64,000 bases of DNA from Breviolum minutum Mf 1.05b.01. Lineage: Eukaryota > Sar > Dinophyceae > Suessiales > Symbiodiniaceae. Under the pieces are notes generated by a model. That model saw nothing but the letters and a program-made list of their open reading frames with translations. It was not told where the DNA came from and made no database searches. The stretch covers positions 63,853 through 127,852 of the forward strand of contig DF239805.1 in assembly GCA_000507305.1 (NCBI GenBank). Direction: 5' to 3'. Position 1 is the stretch's first letter. Every line of letters begins with the position of its first letter. Shown in pieces: positions 60,800-64,000 of the stretch. The translations under genes were made by a program, and so were the position numbers.

Positions 60800-61660
60800 A
60801 ATTTGTCTAATTAAGCTGCGTAACACCAACAAACAGCACCATAAGACTTACGACTTACACAAAATGATGATACTCAAATCGACTTCATGAACATATCATA
60901 AGTCTCTCAACCATGACATCATTGAGTGTTCTATCGAATGTGTCTCATCAACATTGGTAAACAATTGTTTTTTCAAAGTTTTTCTCCTCGAATCCTATGG
61001 AATGTTTACTCAGCTTTTTCGATTTCAAATCCCTGAAACAGGGATGGTGGACACCTTGGGCGAAGCCGCGCGAAGCTAAGCTTCACCAAACAGGAGTTCA
61101 TAGTCCTAGCAAAGTTCGGGTCATGCGGTCATGCTGATTTTGAGTTTCATGGGGACTTTTTTGAAGGAGCAAAAGAAGCAGCCAACAAAAACTGGTGACG
61201 GTGACAGGGTCTTTTGGTGTCCGAGTTTTTTCGTTGTATACAAGAGTTTATTCCATAAATATTTTGCAAATGAACGATCAGAATACGTACACCCCCTTGG
61301 AATTTAGCGAATAAATACCCCAAATGATTCCGTATTTGAAGCCGAAGATACATCTTCAAACAAACAACAAACCCATCACTTTTGGCATCATTTCGTCAAA
61401 TTTCTAGGGTTTATATAAATTCTTCGTAAATCAACTCTTCTTACGGTGGCATTGAGTACCCCTCCGACCACCATTAGAACGCAACCAGCCCACCCCAAAG
61501 CTAAGTGGGTGGATTACAACACATGACGCAAGAACCCCCGAAAATCACCAGTTTGGGTCCCGGTAGGCAGTTTATTGCACAGTTGATGGTTCAGGGGTCA
61601 GTATAGATCCAGTGAAAGTTGGTAGAAAATAAATCCCCCCACAAAATACAACAAGTTTCA
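60800..61660. other. stretch without a supported gene
   Basis: 61057-61085 is GC-rich (GGGCGAAGCCGCGCGAAGC). The minus frame 61147-61359 is only weakly protein-like. Confidence 0.35.
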
Positions 61661-61663
61661 ACT

Positions 61664-61733
61664 ACCCACCCTGAAACGAACAACAAGCCCTTGAAAATAG
61701 GCCGGGCTTTTGCTGTTAGTTTCAGGGATGGTA
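61664..61733 (+). repeat. short family-A element (70 bp)
   Basis: TACCCACCCTGAAACGAACA and TGTTAGTTTCAGGGATGGTA are nearly perfect inverted ends with CTTGAAAATAGGCC inside; an internally deleted copy. Confidence 0.8.
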
Positions 61734-61829
61734 ATATCCACTTTTTTTCCAGGTGCTGCCGGGGAACCAACAATCCTGAAGAACTGTTGGACTCGATAAA
61801 CATCTTAAAACATCACTAATTAATATGAA

Positions 61830-62340
61830 ACCACCAAACAAAATTTGGACATGTTGCTTTTGGCTTTTGATTAACTCATGTTGCCATGAACTAATTCATG
61901 ATATTCTTCAAATTCTTCAAATCCCTCTCCAACAAAAAAGTTACACCCCCGTCCTCCATACTCTCCAAGGTATGCTTGGGCCTCGGTACAAGTTGGGCCC
62001 CGAACCGATCGTTGCTTAAATGGAGTTTTTTAATGGCCTGGTAGATGGGGCCCACTGGGGTTATAACTAACCCTACTTAAAGGGGTGAAATAAGTTGATT
62101 ACCAACTGGTTGGGGCCCACCTTCCAGGCTTTGCAAGAAATATGACTTCAAGATAACGAGAGGTTCCACAAACGTCCCCCCAACAAAACTCACCGCTAAG
62201 ATTTTTGTTAGTCAATTTTTTGCCAAACCCCAAAAAATGAAACACATCTTTTCAGTTGAGTTTTAACAGGGGTCAACTTTCAGAGAAGTCGTTTGAGAAA
62301 AACATGGCTTTTATTGAAATTGAGAAAAAAGGACGATGTT
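61830..62340. other. stretch without a supported gene
   Basis: 62035-62125 has GGGGCCCAC/GTTGGGGCCCACC repeats; otherwise nothing recognised. Confidence 0.4.
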
Positions 62341-62347
62341 TTCGGTC

Positions 62348-62446
62348 TACCCCCCCACCCTGCAACAGTCACAAATGAAGGTTTAGGTAAGGATTCCCGA
62401 GCCTAAAAATGGAATGTCATCCTGGTGGTGACGATTGGGGGGTTAG
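62348..62446 (+). repeat. family-C element (copy 5, diverged ends)
   Basis: AATGAAGGTTTAGGTAAGG, ATTCCCGAGCC and GGAATGTCATCCTGGTGGTG; C-run and G-run ends. Confidence 0.6.
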
Positions 62447-62466
62447 TTCCAAGGCATGTTTAGTTT

Positions 62467-62916
62467 ATGAAACAGTTGGAACCTTTCCCAAAAAAATCCA
62501 CACAAAAACACCCATGGAAGTTAGTCAACTGGAAGTTGATGGTGCCTTTCCCGGTGAAAGTTACACGAAATCACCCCCGCTGTAAAGGGACCATTGACAA
62601 AAAATACTTTCCAAGCTTCATATTTTTGGGGGGCTATAGCTATAATGTTCTTTTTCGGGAAGGAGTTGATGATCAAATCTTCGAGCCATTCATATTATGT
62701 TGTCCCACCCAAAACCATTGGGGTCAAACACATCTCATCAAACACTCGGCAGAACCCATCACGCAGCTGGATGATTTCCCAGCCATGACCCTGGGAAGCC
62801 CCAACAGAAACTTTTTGAGCTCACGGCCGTGCTCTCGCAAAAGCCTGGCCGTGTCACAAAGGATGTTTTGGCACGGTGAGATGTTGACAGCGAAAGGACA
62901 TTTGCTGAGTGAATGA
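62467..62916 (+). CDS. 149-codon open frame, good coding character, unrecognised
   Basis: Plus-strand ATG at 62467 to TGA at 62916, uninterrupted. It includes HPWKLVNWKLMVPFPVKVTR, NVLFREGVDDQIFEPFILCC, TQLDDFPAMTLGSPNRNFLS and MFWHGEMLTAKGHLLSE. Composition is balanced along the whole length, and the other strand has only short frames. It may be an intron-less gene or a long terminal exon. No signal peptide or membrane segment. A family-C element lies 20 bp upstream of the ATG. Confidence 0.45.
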   Translation: MKQLEPFPKKSTQKHPWKLVNWKLMVPFPVKVTRNHPRCKGTIDKKYFPSFIFLGGYSYNVLFREGVDDQIFEPFILCCPTQNHWGQTHLIKHSAEPITQLDDFPAMTLGSPNRNFLSSRPCSRKSLAVSQRMFWHGEMLTAKGHLLSE

Positions 62917-63201
62917 TCAAAAGTTGTCGGTTATCACACAAAAATGGCTAAAAAGTAACAGTGTTTCCGAAAGTTATCTGTATTTGTCATATCATATCAT
63001 TATTTTTTTCTGAACATCTGCTCAGTTTGGATTTTATGAATCAGTATCTTATCAACTTCAACAACCTCTGGAAATCTCTCTGGGTGATCCATCATACTTT
63101 GTCAAAATATCGATTTGAGAGTGATGTACCGTTTAGAGTTTAGAAAGCACGTCTGTCGAGACAGCCCAATTTAGCAGCTCAAGGATGTGTCTTGCAATAA
63201 G

Positions 63202-63322
63202 TACACTCCCTGAAACGAACATAGTCCCTAAAAAGTGGTAGTTGGGAAGTTAAGTTGGGAGACTACTTTCCTTTTGCGAAGGCCTATTTTCAGGGGCGAA
63301 CTGTTTGTTTCAGGGAGGGTAT
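63202..63322 (+). repeat. family-A inverted-repeat element (best copy)
   Basis: TACACTCCCTGAAACGAACA and TGTTTGTTTCAGGGAGGGTA, with GGCCTATTTTCAGGGGCGAA inside; 121 bp. Confidence 0.85.
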
Positions 63323-63349
63323 CACTTTATAGCATGTGTGTTTTCCAAA

Positions 63350-63600
63350 TCTAAACATGAAGTTTTTGCAATTTTTAGCACCACTTGAGTACGCAATGCA
63401 GCAAAGGCGAAGCTCACTCATCCGAACACCCGGGTGCCTACGTCGTTCTTCCTGGATGATGGTCTTTCGTTGATCTTCATCTTTCCGCAAGGCATCTTGT
63501 TCTTCCCGCTCCTTCTCTCTGGCCAATTCGTACCTCGACCCCAGTTTCAACGTACCCAAAACATCCGGGGGAACGTACGAATGACACCAAGAAGTCATGG
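63350..63600 (-). CDS. exon-like segment with a charged coiled-coil
   Basis: Minus frame with SWCHSYVPPDVLGTLKLGSR, YELAREKEREEQDALRKDED and QRKTIIQEERRRHPGVRM. The Glu/Arg/Lys heptad-like stretch predicts a coiled coil. ATGA|GTGAGC near 63415 is a strong donor, so the exon may end there and the remaining frame may be intron. Unrecognised. Confidence 0.45.
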
Positions 63601-63609
63601 AAAGAAAGT

Positions 63610-64000
63610 CAATTTGGATTTGTAGAGATGAATTCTTGCTCTAATTAAGGCTTAGAACATATCATATACAATCTCCATTATCATATGGATAGTTTATAAT
63701 CGTCAAATAATCATGTGCAAATAATTTCTGTATCATTAGTTTCAAGAAGCGAGTAACCAAATGTCAAGTTCAAGACCAACAAAACTCAAACCAAAGTGGC
63801 AACTCCAAGTCTTTTGAGTCTTTTGTTGTTTTTTTTGCGGTCATCCCATCATCAAACCAGATCTATTGCCCACCACGGTGCCCAAAATTTGCCCAAATAT
63901 TGGAGGTCCCCTTTGAATAGGGATGTTTTTTTGTCTTTTTTTCCACCCAAAATGCTCCAATCATTTCTGAATGAAAGTGTGTTTGCAACCATACCAGTTG
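63610..64000. other. stretch without a supported gene
   Basis: AT-rich to the window end. Confidence 0.5.

Noticed and set aside
1-64000. CRISPR array, bacterial operons, ribosomal RNA or riboswitches
   Set aside because: No regularly spaced identical repeats, no prokaryotic gene layout, and no rRNA-like conserved stretch recognised on either strand.

Overview
This window looks like gene-poor, repeat-saturated nuclear DNA of a eukaryote, most likely a dinoflagellate (inference, moderate confidence). Nothing resembles prokaryotic gene layout. The only family I recognise with certainty is a degenerate Ty1/copia-type LTR retrotransposon. Its Gag N-terminus, Lys/Gly-rich linker before the zinc knuckle and divergent integrase resemble, from memory, copia-like elements of dinoflagellate genomes. 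The background is AT-rich with many A- and T-tracts. Protein-like sequence occurs as short, somewhat GC-richer islands of about 60-270 nt, several bounded by plausible AG acceptors and GT donors, as expected of intron-rich genes. No host protein could be named.

Layout. 0-2.5 kb: a unit with about 225-bp inverted arms (25-251 and 2245-2470) enclosing minus-strand exon-like segments. 2.5-24 kb: scattered exon-like islands, mostly minus strand, with short inverted-repeat elements (MITE-like) and triplet microsatellites. 24.36-25.01 kb: an AT-rich island with a small zinc-ribbon ORF and a strong hairpin just past its stop. 25-38 kb: more MITEs, including one nested in another, and scattered ORFs. 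38.6-43.4 kb: several minus-strand exon-like blocks, three of them Trp-rich, that may be one multi-exon gene. 43.4-44.5 kb: a GC-richer block with an unrecognised gene fragment. 45.18-52.41 kb: the retrotransposon on the minus strand, with short LTRs, a 5-bp target-site duplication, a primer-binding-site-like sequence, a polypurine tract and recognisable Gag, protease, integrase, reverse transcriptase and RNase H, broken by stops and frameshifts. 53-64 kb: an acidic-protein gene fragment, more exon-like segments on both strands, and many MITE copies.

At least nine families of 70-160-bp inverted-repeat elements recur across the window and make up most of its recognisable structure. The 2.4-kb inverted-repeat unit at the left edge contains sequence of the most abundant family in both arms. 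It is the best candidate here for a mobile system not yet described. Exon calls are coding-potential judgements made by eye without alignment. Antisense frames often look similar, so they carry low to moderate confidence.
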